A stretch of 64,000 bases of DNA from NCBI RefSeq assembly GCF_002920915.1, contig NZ_PQVF01000007.1:62001-126000 (forward strand), in the 5' to 3' direction. The translations under genes and the position numbers were made by a program. Below are positions 1-8,896 of this stretch, one piece after another. This DNA comes from Solitalea longa. Its GTDB lineage: Bacteria; Bacteroidota; Bacteroidia; Sphingobacteriales; Sphingobacteriaceae. Position 1 is the first letter of the stretch. Every line of letters starts with the position of its first letter. The notes beneath the pieces are model-generated. The model did not search any database and was not told the DNA's origin. It saw nothing but the letters and a program-made list of their open reading frames with translations.

Positions 1-647
1 ATAGTATTAATGGTATCTAAAAGACTGTACGTTAAGTTGCGATATTGTTCTGAAAACACACCAATATTTTGTTTGTTATCTACCACGCCAGAATCATACA
101 ATTCCAATAAACCGATCATACTTCCAACCGGCGCACGTAAATTGTGTGAAATTAAGTGGGCAAATTCTTTAAGCTGATCATTTTGATATTTAAGCTTATT
201 GATCAACGCTTCACTATACTTCATTTGCGCTTCGAGATTTAACAACGCCCTCCTTCTTTCATTGATATTTTTGGCCAGAATAATAAAATACTCCACATTA
301 TTTTCCGTATCTCGCTTTGCCTGTGCCATGAGTTCAACCCAAATGCGGTTGCCTTTTTTACAGATATACTCTTTTTCAAATGTAAAACAGCTTACTTCAT
401 TGTTAAGAAGTCTATTGTAGTAACTGATTGTCAACTCCTTATATTCAGGAGCAGAAAACTGGGTCCAGCTAGAGCCTACTAATTCACGGCGCGTATAACC
501 CAGCATATCGGCAAATTGTTGGTTAAGCTCAAGCATGTAGCCCTGTTTCGAAGAAAAGGCCACGCCAATTAATGGAGTATTGAAAAGAGCCTCCAATTTG
601 TTCTCTTCCCACACTGATTTTATAAAAGCCGATTTTGTATGCTTCAT
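1..647 (-). CDS. PAS-domain sensor histidine kinase, N-terminal part (cut by window edge)
   Basis: The minus-strand frame opens at the ATG at 645-647 and runs off the left edge, giving 215 codons. Residues about 15-130 form a PAS domain with the typical pattern 'ALFNTPLIGVAF', 'MLGYTRREL', then 'CKKGNRIWVE'. A HisKA dimerisation helix follows, with the H-box 'HLISHNLRAP' and the probable phospho-acceptor at His168. The catalytic HATPase domain would lie outside the window. No transmembrane segment is visible, so this looks like a soluble PAS kinase, common in Bacteroidota. No receiver gene is adjacent, so the partner is unknown. It lies 67 bp downstream of queG's stop, on the same strand. Confidence 0.85.
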   Translation of the reverse strand, partial: MKHTKSAFIKSVWEENKLEALFNTPLIGVAFSSKQGYMLELNQQFADMLGYTRRELVGSSWTQFSAPEYKELTISYYNRLLNNEVSCFTFEKEYICKKGNRIWVELMAQAKRDTENNVEYFIILAKNINERRRALLNLEAQMKYSEALINKLKYQNDQLKEFAHLISHNLRAPVGSMIGLLELYDSGVVDNKQNIGVFSEQYRNLTYSLLDTINT

Positions 648-714
648 TTTCCTGATTAATTATCAGAAATTTAATGAAAGTCAGCCAATTAAAAGAGTTT
701 TTTATAGAATTGTT

Positions 715-1638
715 TCAGGAAAGGAATTTGATATTTCTTTGTAAGCCGGAATATTTTGTTCGTTTAACTGCCGAATTTTTAAACACTTTTCTAAAAACAT
801 CTTCAGTTAATTCTACCCATTCCTCTTTTTTTATAGATAATAAATCAGGATGCGGATTAAATAATGGTTCATTATGTACTATAGAAAACCTATTCCAGGG
901 GCACACATCCTGACATACATCACAACCAAACATCCAGTCGTCTACTTTATTCTTAAACTCTGTAGGTATTTCATTTTTGAGTTCAATGGTAAGATAGGAG
1001 ATACACCTACTGCCATCAACAATGTAAGCAGAAGTAATAGCCTGCGTGGGGCAGGCATCGATGCAACGGGTACATTCGCCGCAATGATCTGCGACGGGTT
1101 TATCGTATTCCAAATCAAGGTCAATAACTAATTCGGCCAGAAAAAAGAAAGACCCTTTTTTCTTACTTAAAATATTGCTGTGTTTACCGATCCAGCCTAA
1201 GCCTGCTTGCTGTGCCCAGGCCTTATCCATTATTGGAGCCGAATCAACAAATGCCCGACCGTTAACCTCCCCAACAGTTTCCTGAATAAACTGTAACAGC
1301 TCTTTCAACTTATCTTTTATGACAAAATGATAATCGGTACCATAGGCGTATTTTGATAGTTTGGGAGCCTCCGGATCAGACTGAACCTGATCGGTATAAT
1401 AATTTAATGCCAATGAAATAACTGATTTAGCACCATCCACCAACTTTCGTGGATCCAGCCGCATATCAAAGTAATTCTCCATGTATTTCATCTCACCATG
1501 CTTACCTTGATTCAGCCAGTTTTCAAGTCTTGGAGCTTCATTTTCAAGAAAAGACGCCTTCGCTATTCCGCATTGTAAAAAACCCAGTCGTTTTGCTTCC
1601 TGCTTAATAAGTTGAGAATACTTTTCTTTCAATGACAT
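715..1638 (-). CDS. queG: Epoxyqueuosine reductase QueG
   Basis: At 307 aa this is slightly shorter than the E. coli enzyme (about 380 aa) but typical of the Bacteroidota form. QueG is a cobalamin-dependent iron-sulfur enzyme that makes the last step of queuosine synthesis in tRNA, reducing epoxyqueuosine to queuosine. Two ferredoxin-like 4Fe-4S motifs are present near residues 185-245: '[16 protein letters not shown]' and '[11 protein letters not shown]'. The N-terminal half carries the conserved '[17 protein letters not shown]' segment and a 'WIGKHSN' motif. The gene is monocistronic in appearance, 67 bp upstream of the kinase gene. The start is the first ATG in the frame and matches the family N-terminus. 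Confidence 0.95.
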   Translation of the reverse strand: MSLKEKYSQLIKQEAKRLGFLQCGIAKASFLENEAPRLENWLNQGKHGEMKYMENYFDMRLDPRKLVDGAKSVISLALNYYTDQVQSDPEAPKLSKYAYGTDYHFVIKDKLKELLQFIQETVGEVNGRAFVDSAPIMDKAWAQQAGLGWIGKHSNILSKKKGSFFFLAELVIDLDLEYDKPVADHCGECTRCIDACPTQAITSAYIVDGSRCISYLTIELKNEIPTEFKNKVDDWMFGCDVCQDVCPWNRFSIVHNEPLFNPHPDLLSIKKEEWVELTEDVFRKVFKNSAVKRTKYSGLQRNIKFLS

Positions 1639-1731
1639 GCCTCAAAAATAATGATGTTTTGCTGATTCAGCTATCGCTTATCATTGATAATGCGTTATTA
1701 AGTTTATAAATTAGGATAAACCTTAATTTAA

Positions 1732-2274
1732 ATGAAACATACGCTCTCTAAACTACTGTTGTTCTTATTGCTTTTTAGTTTGATGTTCGGCTGTCAAAGT
1801 TCGAGTACTACTGATCCTTCACCCGAATTAACTACCATCATATTGGTAAGACATGCGGAGAAATTGAACCTCGATCCGGATAGCCCATTATCTGAAAAAG
1901 GGGAAAGGAGGGCCAATGATCTGGCCAATTTATTGGATGATGTGCATATTGATGCAGTTTATTCAATTGGCTTTCCGAGATATATAAGTACTGTTCAGCC
2001 ATTATGCGACCGAAAAGGGATCGCTCCAGTTATTTATCAACGTAATGTATATGCCGGGGTGATTGAAACTATTGTAAATAGCTATGAGGGGAAAACGGTG
2101 CTGATTTGTGGTGATACGGAAACGGTTCCCGGAATGTTGAATATCCTCTCAGCATCACAAAAATACTCCGTCCTTAAAGAATCTGATTACACCCATATTT
2201 ACTATGCCTTATCCAGGGATTTAGGTTTATCCGAAATCATAGTTAATACTTACGGAGAAGCAGAAGGTAATTAA
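1732..2274 (+). CDS. Histidine phosphatase superfamily lipoprotein
   Basis: A 180-aa protein with a lipoprotein signal: a hydrophobic stretch, then Cys21 in 'LMFGCQSS'. The mature part begins with the phosphoglycerate-mutase-like catalytic motif 'LVRHAEK', in which the His is the phospho-acceptor, and continues with the expected 'LSEKGERRANDLANLL' segment and 'DAVYSIGFPRY'. The second catalytic histidine of the superfamily is not obvious: the usual 'xxGH' position reads 'LICGDTETVP', so activity may be altered or absent. The location is probably the inner or outer membrane, facing the periplasm. Substrate unknown. It is followed after 10 bp by tRNA-Thr. Confidence 0.85.
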   Translation: MKHTLSKLLLFLLLFSLMFGCQSSSTTDPSPELTTIILVRHAEKLNLDPDSPLSEKGERRANDLANLLDDVHIDAVYSIGFPRYISTVQPLCDRKGIAPVIYQRNVYAGVIETIVNSYEGKTVLICGDTETVPGMLNILSASQKYSVLKESDYTHIYYALSRDLGLSEIIVNTYGEAEGN

Positions 2275-2284
2275 CACTTTAAAA

Positions 2285-2357
2285 GCCGATTTAGCTCAGC
2301 TGGTAGAGCGTCTCATTCGTAATGAGAAGGTCGCAGGTTCGAAACCCGTAGTCGGCT
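2285..2357 (+). tRNA. tRNA-Thr (anticodon CGT)
   Basis: A 73-nt cloverleaf. The acceptor stem GCCGATT pairs with AGTCGGC (one G-T), the D-arm is 'GCTCAGCTGGTAGAGC', and the anticodon stem TCTCA pairs with TGAGA around loop TTCGTAA, giving anticodon CGT for codon ACG. The T-loop is TTCGAAA. The T-stem GCAGG/CCCGT holds one A-C mismatch. CCA is not encoded. The discriminator base (2357) is also the first base, on the + strand, of the stop codon of the convergent gene at 2357-3493. Confidence 0.95.
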
Positions 2358-3493
2358 CAAAAAGCTTCATTCAACGAAATATAAAATCCGGTAGAACGTT
2401 TTTCTCCCGGATTTTGATTTCCTACACCATAATCAAAACGAAGGGTCATACGGGCAACGGGCTCAAACATGTACCTAAAGCCTCCGCCATAATTGGGTTT
2501 TAAATCATTAAAGCTGAAGTTTTGATTCGAAAAAACCATACCCGTACCAACAAACCCTGCAAAGCTTAATCGCGACAACGAAAACCAGCCATGATCTTCT
2601 TGCTTCCCCCAGGGCCTGTACCTGAATTCACTTTGAGCGGCCAACATATGTTGATCGCGATAACGGCCAACATAATAACCCCTCATAATTTGATCACCTC
2701 CAATAAATGGCAGGTAATAGAAGGGAGCCGAACTGCCTTGGGCCGTTTGATAAGCAAATTGAGCACCAACGCACATGGTGGGATCTATTTTAAAAAAATG
2801 CCTTGCATCTAAATTGAAAACAGAGAATTTATAATCATTGATCCCAAGGCTTGTCCAACCAAGCATTGATAAATAACTTCCGGTAGTGGTTGAGTTCTCA
2901 TAATCCCTGTTATCAAAAGCTCCACCATAACCTATAAGCATGCTGTTCCCGCCTTGTTTACCATAGTAATCACCTGTATTAAAAATACCTGCAGGATCAT
3001 CAGCTGTAAATGAATCGTTTTGCACCCATAATCCTAGACCGGCATATAGATCTTTGATGATCTTATGTTTTCCAATAACCTGAAATTTGAAGCGCTTAGA
3101 TGTAATAAGATCCTCATCGCTTTGCCTGGTATCATTGCCTACACCGTAAAAGAATATGGGATAATCAGTGTAAATTCCGTTTACCGTTATGTTCCATATG
3201 TTTTTTGGCGTCCAAATGCTTGACTGCACCGCATACTGTGCCTGATTTTTGACCGTCCACATATTAAAACTGTAAATGAAAGAATTTCGGGTTTCGCGGG
3301 GATCATGGTTGATGAAAAAAGTATAGATAGCGCCAAACCCAAACTGAAACCCGGTTTCGGGAGCATTTCCAACTACAGGATAGGGAACAAACTGGTTTTT
3401 CGTCCTGAAAGACGAATCTGCTTTCTGTGCTTTAGCAGAAATAATAAATAAAAATTGCAAGAATAGCAGAAAGATAAATGGAGAGCGATTCAT
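2357..3493 (-). CDS. BamA/TamA-family outer-membrane beta-barrel protein
   Basis: A 378-aa exported protein. The signal peptide is residues 1-22, ending 'ISAKAQ'. The mature protein is rich in alternating aromatic and polar residues, as in a beta-barrel, and ends in a terminal aromatic (…LNEAF). The motif 'GGDQIMRGYYVGRYRDQ' near residue 265 matches the conserved 'GG…RGY' signature of the surface-antigen (D15/BamA/TamA) barrel. It lacks POTRA domains, so it is the short barrel-only form often annotated as 'outer membrane protein assembly factor' in Bacteroidota. Its real role is unknown. It is downstream of nuoB on the same strand, with a 116-bp gap. Confidence 0.8.
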   Translation of the reverse strand: MNRSPFIFLLFLQFLFIISAKAQKADSSFRTKNQFVPYPVVGNAPETGFQFGFGAIYTFFINHDPRETRNSFIYSFNMWTVKNQAQYAVQSSIWTPKNIWNITVNGIYTDYPIFFYGVGNDTRQSDEDLITSKRFKFQVIGKHKIIKDLYAGLGLWVQNDSFTADDPAGIFNTGDYYGKQGGNSMLIGYGGAFDNRDYENSTTTGSYLSMLGWTSLGINDYKFSVFNLDARHFFKIDPTMCVGAQFAYQTAQGSSAPFYYLPFIGGDQIMRGYYVGRYRDQHMLAAQSEFRYRPWGKQEDHGWFSLSRLSFAGFVGTGMVFSNQNFSFNDLKPNYGGGFRYMFEPVARMTLRFDYGVGNQNPGEKRSTGFYISLNEAF

Positions 3494-3609
3494 CTGTTTT
3501 TACTTACCATAAGATAAGTTTTTTAACAGAAAACTGAAAACATAAAACCGAAGTCGGATATCAATAGTCGGATTTGAGTATTTTCAGACCCCTAAATTTG
3601 AATCTCATA

Positions 3610-4095
3610 TTACATGGAAAAAATACTTTCCTGGCGGATCTTTTTTTGAAGTTCAATGATGCCCCCTATCAATGCTTCCGGACGTGGTGGACAACCCTGA
3701 ACATATACATCAACAGGAATAACCCGGTCAACACCCTTTACAACATGGTAACCATGTTCCCAATACGGACCGCCACAGTTTGAACATGAGCCCATTGAAA
3801 TTACATATCTGGGTTCAGGCATTTGCTCATATAAACGTTTTATACGCTCGGCCATTTTAAAAGTGACAGTTCCCGCAACAATCATAACATCGGCCTGGCG
3901 AGGCGAGGGGCGAGGGAATACTCCCAGTCGATCCAAATCATAGTTAGCTGCCATGGAGCCCATCATTTCAATTGCGCAACAAGCCAATCCAAAACTCACA
4001 GGCCATAAAGAAGACAACCTAGCCCAATTCAACAAGTCATCTACCTTGGTAATAACAACTCCATTACTTTCTACTTTATTTATCAGTTGTTCCAT
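3610..4095 (-). CDS. nuoB: NADH-quinone oxidoreductase subunit B (NuoB)
   Basis: A 161-aa peripheral complex I subunit that carries iron-sulfur cluster N2 and passes electrons to quinone. The cluster ligands are visible: the tandem cysteines in '[10 protein letters not shown]', the Cys in '[11 protein letters not shown]' and the Cys in '[11 protein letters not shown]'. The conserved '[13 protein letters not shown]' segment is intact. It starts 15 bp after the nuoA stop on the same strand, so the two are co-transcribed. Downstream comes an unrelated outer-membrane protein rather than nuoC/nuoD, so the remaining complex I genes must be elsewhere. Confidence 0.97.
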   Translation of the reverse strand: MEQLINKVESNGVVITKVDDLLNWARLSSLWPVSFGLACCAIEMMGSMAANYDLDRLGVFPRPSPRQADVMIVAGTVTFKMAERIKRLYEQMPEPRYVISMGSCSNCGGPYWEHGYHVVKGVDRVIPVDVYVQGCPPRPEALIGGIIELQKKIRQESIFSM

Positions 4096-4110
4096 TATCG
4101 ATATAAATGC

Positions 4111-5769
4111 TTAGTTATTCTCTTCTTTATTTTTCTTAATTGCGGCGGCACTAAAACGAGGTTTATAGGCGTTGGCGACTTTTGGACCTTCAGTTTGCTC
4201 TACTGGTGCTTCGTTACTATTATTCTTATCAGGAACTTCTCCATTTAGCTCAGTACCATTTGCTGTTGATTCAGCATTTTCCTGCTTTTTAAGCATTTGA
4301 GGCTTAAACTTAGGTTTATAAGGGGCTGCAGGTTTTGGAGCTTCGATTTCTTCAACCTTAGCTTCAGCGTTTTCGTTATTAGTTACAGGTGATTGTTCCA
4401 CTGATGCCTCCTCCTGTTTTTTAGTTAACTGAGGCTTAAACTTAGGCTTATAAGGTGCTGCAGGTTTTGGAGCTTCGGTTTCTTCAACCTTAGCTTCAAC
4501 GATGTCAATATTAATTACCGGAGATTCTTCTATTGATGCCTCCTCCTGTTTTTTAGTTAACTGAGGTTTAAACTTAGGCTTATAAGGTGCTGCAGGTTTT
4601 GGAGCTTCGGTTTCTTCAACCTTAGCTTCAACGGTGTCAATATTAATTACCGGAGATTCTTCTATTGATGCCTCCTCCTGTTTTTTAGTTAACTGAGGTT
4701 TAAACTTAGGCTTATAAGGTGCTGCGGGTTTTGGAGCTTCGGTTTCTTCAACCTTAGCTTCAACGGTGTCAATATTAATTACCGGAGATTCTTCTATTGA
4801 TGCCTCCTCCTGTTTTTTAGTTAACTGAGGTTTAAACTTAGGCTTATAAGGTGCTGCGGGTTTTGGAGCTTCGGTTTCTTCAACCTTAGCTTCAGCAGTT
4901 TCGTTAATAGTTACCGGAGATTGTTCAACTGATGGCTCCTCTGACTTTTTAACAAGCTGAGGCTTAAATTTTGGAACATATGCCTGTTTAGGCGGATCTT
5001 CCTGTACAGATTCAGAAGCTTCTGGCTGTATTTCTTTATTTTCTACAGGTTCCTTTTTCGCTAATTGCGGTTTAAACTTAGGTTTATAAGTCGCTGGCTC
5101 TGTTAATTGATTTTCAACTGGTTGAACTGTTTCAGTCTTTACAGTTTTCTCCGTTTCAGCCATTGAATCGGCTTTAGCATTCATTTCTTTTTCAGCTTTT
5201 GCTTTTAAAAAGAATGCTTTTCGCTCCGAGATCTTTTCAACAGCTGGCTCGGCTTCCAAAACTTCCACATTTTCTTGCTGATAGGCTCTTACTTTATAAA
5301 CCTGATTATTGATATTCTGATAGAGCAGGGCAGGAACCTTGGCATCAACAGTAGGTATAACCGGCTGTGGTTTTATCCATTCTAAATCGCCCTTTTTCCA
5401 AACGTATAATAAGCCAACCAATAAAACAGCAATAAATACCGTCATTTCAAAGAAACTTAACCATCCCCAGGCAGGGGCAGCTGCAATAAGTTCCTTGTTT
5501 CCAAAAACAGTAGACCATGGGAACAAAAACACCAGTTCTACATCAAACAAAAGAAACACCAAAGCAATTACATAAAATCGCATGTTAAATTGGATCCACG
5601 AACTACCGGTAGGATCTTCACCACACTCATAAGTAGTTAATTTTTCAGGATTAGGTTTATTGGGGCTGATTAATTTCGACATGAAAAGCGTAAACAGTAC
5701 AAACCCGGTTCCTAAAACAAGGAAGAGTAATATCGATCCGAATGCTGATATTTGCGTGCTTTGAGGCAT
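4111..5769 (-). CDS. nuoA: NADH-quinone oxidoreductase subunit A (NuoA) with a long repetitive C-terminal extension
   Basis: The first ~130 residues are a normal NuoA: three membrane segments at about 10-32, 66-88 and 105-125, with the conserved 'YECGEDPTGSSW' and 'FYVIALVFLLFDVE' motifs. NuoA usually ends at 120-140 aa, but this reading frame continues to 552 aa. The extra ~400 residues are charged and Pro/Lys/Glu-rich, with seven KPKFKPQ-type motifs ('PYKPKFKPQLTKK') plus a last degenerate one. The extension looks disordered. No stop codon or frameshift separates it from NuoA, so it appears to be a true fusion. It begins the nuoA-nuoB pair. The tail function is unknown. Confidence 0.93.
   Translation of the reverse strand: MPQSTQISAFGSILLFLVLGTGFVLFTLFMSKLISPNKPNPEKLTTYECGEDPTGSSWIQFNMRFYVIALVFLLFDVELVFLFPWSTVFGNKELIAAAPAWGWLSFFEMTVFIAVLLVGLLYVWKKGDLEWIKPQPVIPTVDAKVPALLYQNINNQVYKVRAYQQENVEVLEAEPAVEKISERKAFFLKAKAEKEMNAKADSMAETEKTVKTETVQPVENQLTEPATYKPKFKPQLAKKEPVENKEIQPEASESVQEDPPKQAYVPKFKPQLVKKSEEPSVEQSPVTINETAEAKVEETEAPKPAAPYKPKFKPQLTKKQEEASIEESPVINIDTVEAKVEETEAPKPAAPYKPKFKPQLTKKQEEASIEESPVINIDTVEAKVEETEAPKPAAPYKPKFKPQLTKKQEEASIEESPVINIDIVEAKVEETEAPKPAAPYKPKFKPQLTKKQEEASVEQSPVTNNENAEAKVEEIEAPKPAAPYKPKFKPQMLKKQENAESTANGTELNGEVPDKNNSNEAPVEQTEGPKVANAYKPRFSAAAIKKNKEENN
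4310..4910 (-). repeat. In-frame tandem repeat in the nuoA tail (132-bp period)
   Basis: The word TCCTCCTGTT recurs on the + strand at 4409, 4541, 4673 and 4805, exactly 132 bp (44 codons) apart. The central units are nearly identical at the DNA level. Outlying units toward each end (near 4300 and around 4960-5090) keep the protein motif but have diverged. The period is a multiple of three, so copy-number change would keep the frame. Confidence 0.95.
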
Positions 5770-5905
5770 GAAACAAAGTTAAGTTATAAACACGAGAAAA
5801 ACAGCTTGTGTTTCAATAATACCATTTTAATTGATGGTTTAAGTAGATTACTATTGTTAAGCTTTAAAAAGTATTAATTAACATTCTGATTTAAAGGATT
5901 TTTGT

Positions 5906-7129
5906 ATGTCGGCAGTTTGGCCAAGGGAGTTTAGCAATTTAGATGCAATTATTTTGGGAGCCGGAGCATGTGGCTTAATGTGTGCTGTTCAGGCCGGTTA
6001 TTTAGGTAAACGAGTATTGTTGTTGGAAAAAAATGCCAAACCCGGCGCTAAAATTTTAATATCGGGCGGAGGCAGATGTAATTACACCAACATGTTTTCA
6101 TCACATCAAAATTTCATCTCCGAAAATGAGCATTTCAGTAAATCGGCTTTCGCCCAATGGACCGTACAAGATACCATCAGCTTTTTTGAAACCTATGGAA
6201 TTTATGGTCAGGAAAAGACGCTTGGCCAATTGTTTCCAACCACTAATAATGCGAAAGATATTGTAAAAGTATTTACTGATCTATGTGATGATTTCGGGCA
6301 GCAGATCATTTGTAATGCTGAAGTTTTGCAGGTAAAAAATAATGAAAACGGTTTTGAACTAAGTGTTAAGGATCTTTCTACCGAAAAAACGCATACGATC
6401 AGTGCACCAAAGGTAATCGTGGCCACAGGTGGCTTACCGATTCCTAAAATGGGGGCTACGGATTTTGCCCTTCGTTTGGCCCGTCAGTTTAATCTTAAGC
6501 TAACGCAAACTGCACCAGCCTTAGTTCCTTTAACGGTAACAGGCAAAGATCATGAATGGTATGAACAACTATCCGGGACAAGTATTTTTAGCAGGGTTTC
6601 AAACGAAAAGATAAGTTTTGAAGAGAATATCTTATTTACCCACTGGGGGTTAAGCGGACCGGCTATTCTGCAAATTTCCTCTTACTGGCGCCCAGGTGAA
6701 AAACTAGAGATCGATCTTTTCCCTGAAAACTCAATCATCGATTTAATTGAAGAAGAGCGGACACAATCCGGAAAGAAATTACTTGCTTCATTCCTGGAGA
6801 AGTTTTATTCAAGAAAGTTTGTAGATGCATTAAGAAAATACCTGCCGATTGATAAAAACCTGGCATCGCTAACAAAAAACGACCTCGAAAATATCGAAGA
6901 ACTCATTCATCGCTTTACTGTAAAACCCGCAGGCGATAAAGGTTATGATAAAGCCGAAGTGATGCGTGGAGGCATTGATACCAACGAACTTTCATCAAAA
7001 ACCTTGGAATGTAAAAAAATACCCGGATTGTTTTTTGGCGGCGAATGCGTTGATGTGACCGGCTGGTTAGGTGGTTATAACTTCCAATGGGCCTGGGCAT
7101 CAGGTTATGTGATAGCCCAGAATATTTAA
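5906..7129 (+). CDS. HI0933/YhiN-family FAD-dependent oxidoreductase (BaiN-like)
   Basis: A 407-aa soluble flavoprotein. The N-terminal Rossmann dinucleotide motif is 'LGAGACGLMCAVQAGYLG' with the acidic 'LLLEKN' end of strand 2. The family signature 'GGGRCNYTNM' follows near residue 55, then 'VATGGLPIPKMGATDFA', and the closing FAD-binding segment 'PGLFFGGECVDVTGWLGGYN' near the C-terminus. Members of this family are called NAD(P)/FAD-dependent oxidoreductases. Most have no proven substrate, although BaiN in gut Clostridia was linked to bile-acid metabolism. The gene stands alone between convergent or divergent neighbours. Confidence 0.9.
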   Translation: MSAVWPREFSNLDAIILGAGACGLMCAVQAGYLGKRVLLLEKNAKPGAKILISGGGRCNYTNMFSSHQNFISENEHFSKSAFAQWTVQDTISFFETYGIYGQEKTLGQLFPTTNNAKDIVKVFTDLCDDFGQQIICNAEVLQVKNNENGFELSVKDLSTEKTHTISAPKVIVATGGLPIPKMGATDFALRLARQFNLKLTQTAPALVPLTVTGKDHEWYEQLSGTSIFSRVSNEKISFEENILFTHWGLSGPAILQISSYWRPGEKLEIDLFPENSIIDLIEEERTQSGKKLLASFLEKFYSRKFVDALRKYLPIDKNLASLTKNDLENIEELIHRFTVKPAGDKGYDKAEVMRGGIDTNELSSKTLECKKIPGLFFGGECVDVTGWLGGYNFQWAWASGYVIAQNI

Positions 7130-7216
7130 ATGGATATATTGTTAAATGGATAAATTGTTGAATTGAAATTTTTATCAGTATAACAATAAAACAATTTATC
7201 AATTACACTCAACAAT

Positions 7217-8089
7217 TTAATTCACCGGCTCAACCTTAAAACCTTGATTACGTAAAAGCTTAATTACTCCCGAATCACCAGCTAAATGACCGGCTCCAAC
7301 GGCGAAAAAAGTAGGTTGTTTTAATGCAATTGCTTTGATCTGTTCGATCCAGGTTTTGTTACGGTTATAGATCAAGGTCTCATTTTCATTCTCAGAAGTC
7401 CCAAATTCAGGATCAGAAAACAGTTTTTGTAAACCTTCAATATCCTGTTCTTTATAAACGTTGATTAGTTTCGTAAAGTAGGTTCGGTAAACCGGGTAGT
7501 TTTTTATTGCTTTAACCAGATCGTCTCCTTGTTTTTCAGCCGATATCTGATCTATAAAACTCATTTGTTGTGCAACGGTTTCCAAACCCTTTACCTCTTT
7601 TTGCTGTTTTTTAGCCATTTCAACGAAAGCTTGCTCATACGATTTGATGTTGCAGCCATTCATCATTTTAATTAATACGAATGAATACAACAGCATAGGT
7701 TTGGTATCATTAAAAAAATCGACATTCACACCTAATGAATCTTTAAAAAAACGACTAACCACTTTATAATCATCTGGCTTTAATACATTTTGCAACTTCT
7801 GTCCATTTGCCATTTTCATGTACTGTTGCATTTGTGCGTTCAAATTGGGATCATCCATATCGATCTCTAAATAAACCTGCGAAGCGTTTTTAACGGAAGT
7901 CTCTACAGCAGGGCTTACAATAAAGTCGTTTTCACAGATGAGATGAATAGTTCCGAAAAGATAAGATGGTTGGGTAATCCCGTTGCCTGATATTTTCCAT
8001 AATAATGACTTACTTTCCTGGCAAAAGCCGTTGAAAAGAAAGGTAAAAAACAATAAACAAGTAAGAGCGATTGATTTTGAATTGAACAT
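7217..8089 (-). CDS. TraB/GumN family protein, exported
   Basis: The open frame extends upstream to 8137, but I place the start at the ATG at 8087-8089 because it begins a good signal peptide ('MFNSKSIALTCLLFF' … 'FNGFCQ'), giving 290 aa. The mature protein has the GumN/TraB hallmarks: 'SYLFGTIHLICE' at the N-terminus, and 'FFAVGAGHLAGDSGVIKLL' with the paired glycine-histidine motif near the C-terminus. Related TIKI proteins are membrane metalloproteases, but no activity is established for bacterial relatives. It is probably periplasmic. It is divergent from the TatD gene at 8170. Confidence 0.85.
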   Translation of the reverse strand: MFNSKSIALTCLLFFTFLFNGFCQESKSLLWKISGNGITQPSYLFGTIHLICENDFIVSPAVETSVKNASQVYLEIDMDDPNLNAQMQQYMKMANGQKLQNVLKPDDYKVVSRFFKDSLGVNVDFFNDTKPMLLYSFVLIKMMNGCNIKSYEQAFVEMAKKQQKEVKGLETVAQQMSFIDQISAEKQGDDLVKAIKNYPVYRTYFTKLINVYKEQDIEGLQKLFSDPEFGTSENENETLIYNRNKTWIEQIKAIALKQPTFFAVGAGHLAGDSGVIKLLRNQGFKVEPVN

Positions 8090-8156
8090 TGCAGGTAATT
8101 TAGCATTCCAAGATGCTGATTTGCCGGAAGGATTCAAAAAAAGATTAATTATGATT

Positions 8157-8164
8157 TACCTTTG
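8157..8164 (+). promoter_or_regulatory. Probable Bacteroidota -7 promoter box
   Basis: TACCTTTG matches the Bacteroidota sigma-ABfr consensus TAnnTTTG and lies 5 bp before the ATG at 8170. This would make the TatD-family transcript nearly leaderless. No convincing -33 TTTG is seen at normal spacing. Confidence 0.35.
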
Positions 8165-8169
8165 AAACT

Positions 8170-8853
8170 ATGCTAATCTATCCTCAGCAAACCGATTTTA
8201 TTGATATTCACACACATAAAAAACCTAAAGCAGGCGAGTGGGCTTTGCGCAATGGCTTTCATTTTCTTCAACCCGAAAATATTCAAAAGTTAGGTTATAA
8301 TGTTTCTGTTGGTGTTCATCCCTGGTTGGTTGAAAAAGTGATTTGGGATGCCATTTATTTCAGGTTGAATGAAAGCTTGAAACATCCCAATGTGTTAGCA
8401 GTAGGAGAGATTGGCCTCGACAGGGCGATTGATATCCCCATTGAATTGCAGAAGAAACACTTCGAATCACAACTGGTATTTGCCAATCGATTTAATAAAC
8501 CTGTAATCATCCACGCTGTTAAAACCTACACCGAATTTATTCCTTATCTGAAGCAATCACAGATTCCATTTATTTTTCATCATTTCGCCGGAAACGAATT
8601 TGAGCTAAAACAATTACTAAATTATAATACATACTTCTCGTTCGGAAAACTATTATTCAGAGCTGCAAAGACGAAAGACATTTTTAAAAATATACCGCTT
8701 AATCGCTTATTTCTGGAATCAGACACAGCTCCAATTTCAATTGAGCAGGTTTACGAAAAAGCTGCTGAACTAAAGAATATGAAAGTTATAGAGCTAAAAG
8801 AGAATGTTTTTCATAATTTTGCGGCCGTTTTTGGAACATCAACACTCATATAA
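8170..8853 (+). CDS. TatD family hydrolase (putative metal-dependent DNase)
   Basis: A 227-aa TIM-barrel metallohydrolase. The first metal pair is 'FIDIHTHKK' (HxH, residues about 13-15). The Glu ligand lies in 'AVGEIGLDRA', and later ligands in 'PVIIHAVKTY' and 'FIFHHFAGN'. The last metal Asp is in 'RLFLESDTAP'. It is shorter than E. coli TatD (260 aa) but typical of Bacteroidota members. It is followed after 43 bp by tcdA on the same strand, so the two may be co-transcribed. Confidence 0.88.
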   Translation: MLIYPQQTDFIDIHTHKKPKAGEWALRNGFHFLQPENIQKLGYNVSVGVHPWLVEKVIWDAIYFRLNESLKHPNVLAVGEIGLDRAIDIPIELQKKHFESQLVFANRFNKPVIIHAVKTYTEFIPYLKQSQIPFIFHHFAGNEFELKQLLNYNTYFSFGKLLFRAAKTKDIFKNIPLNRLFLESDTAPISIEQVYEKAAELKNMKVIELKENVFHNFAAVFGTSTLI

Positions 8854-8896
8854 AATCGATATTATCATCAGGTGATCATCGAAATCAATTAAAAAA

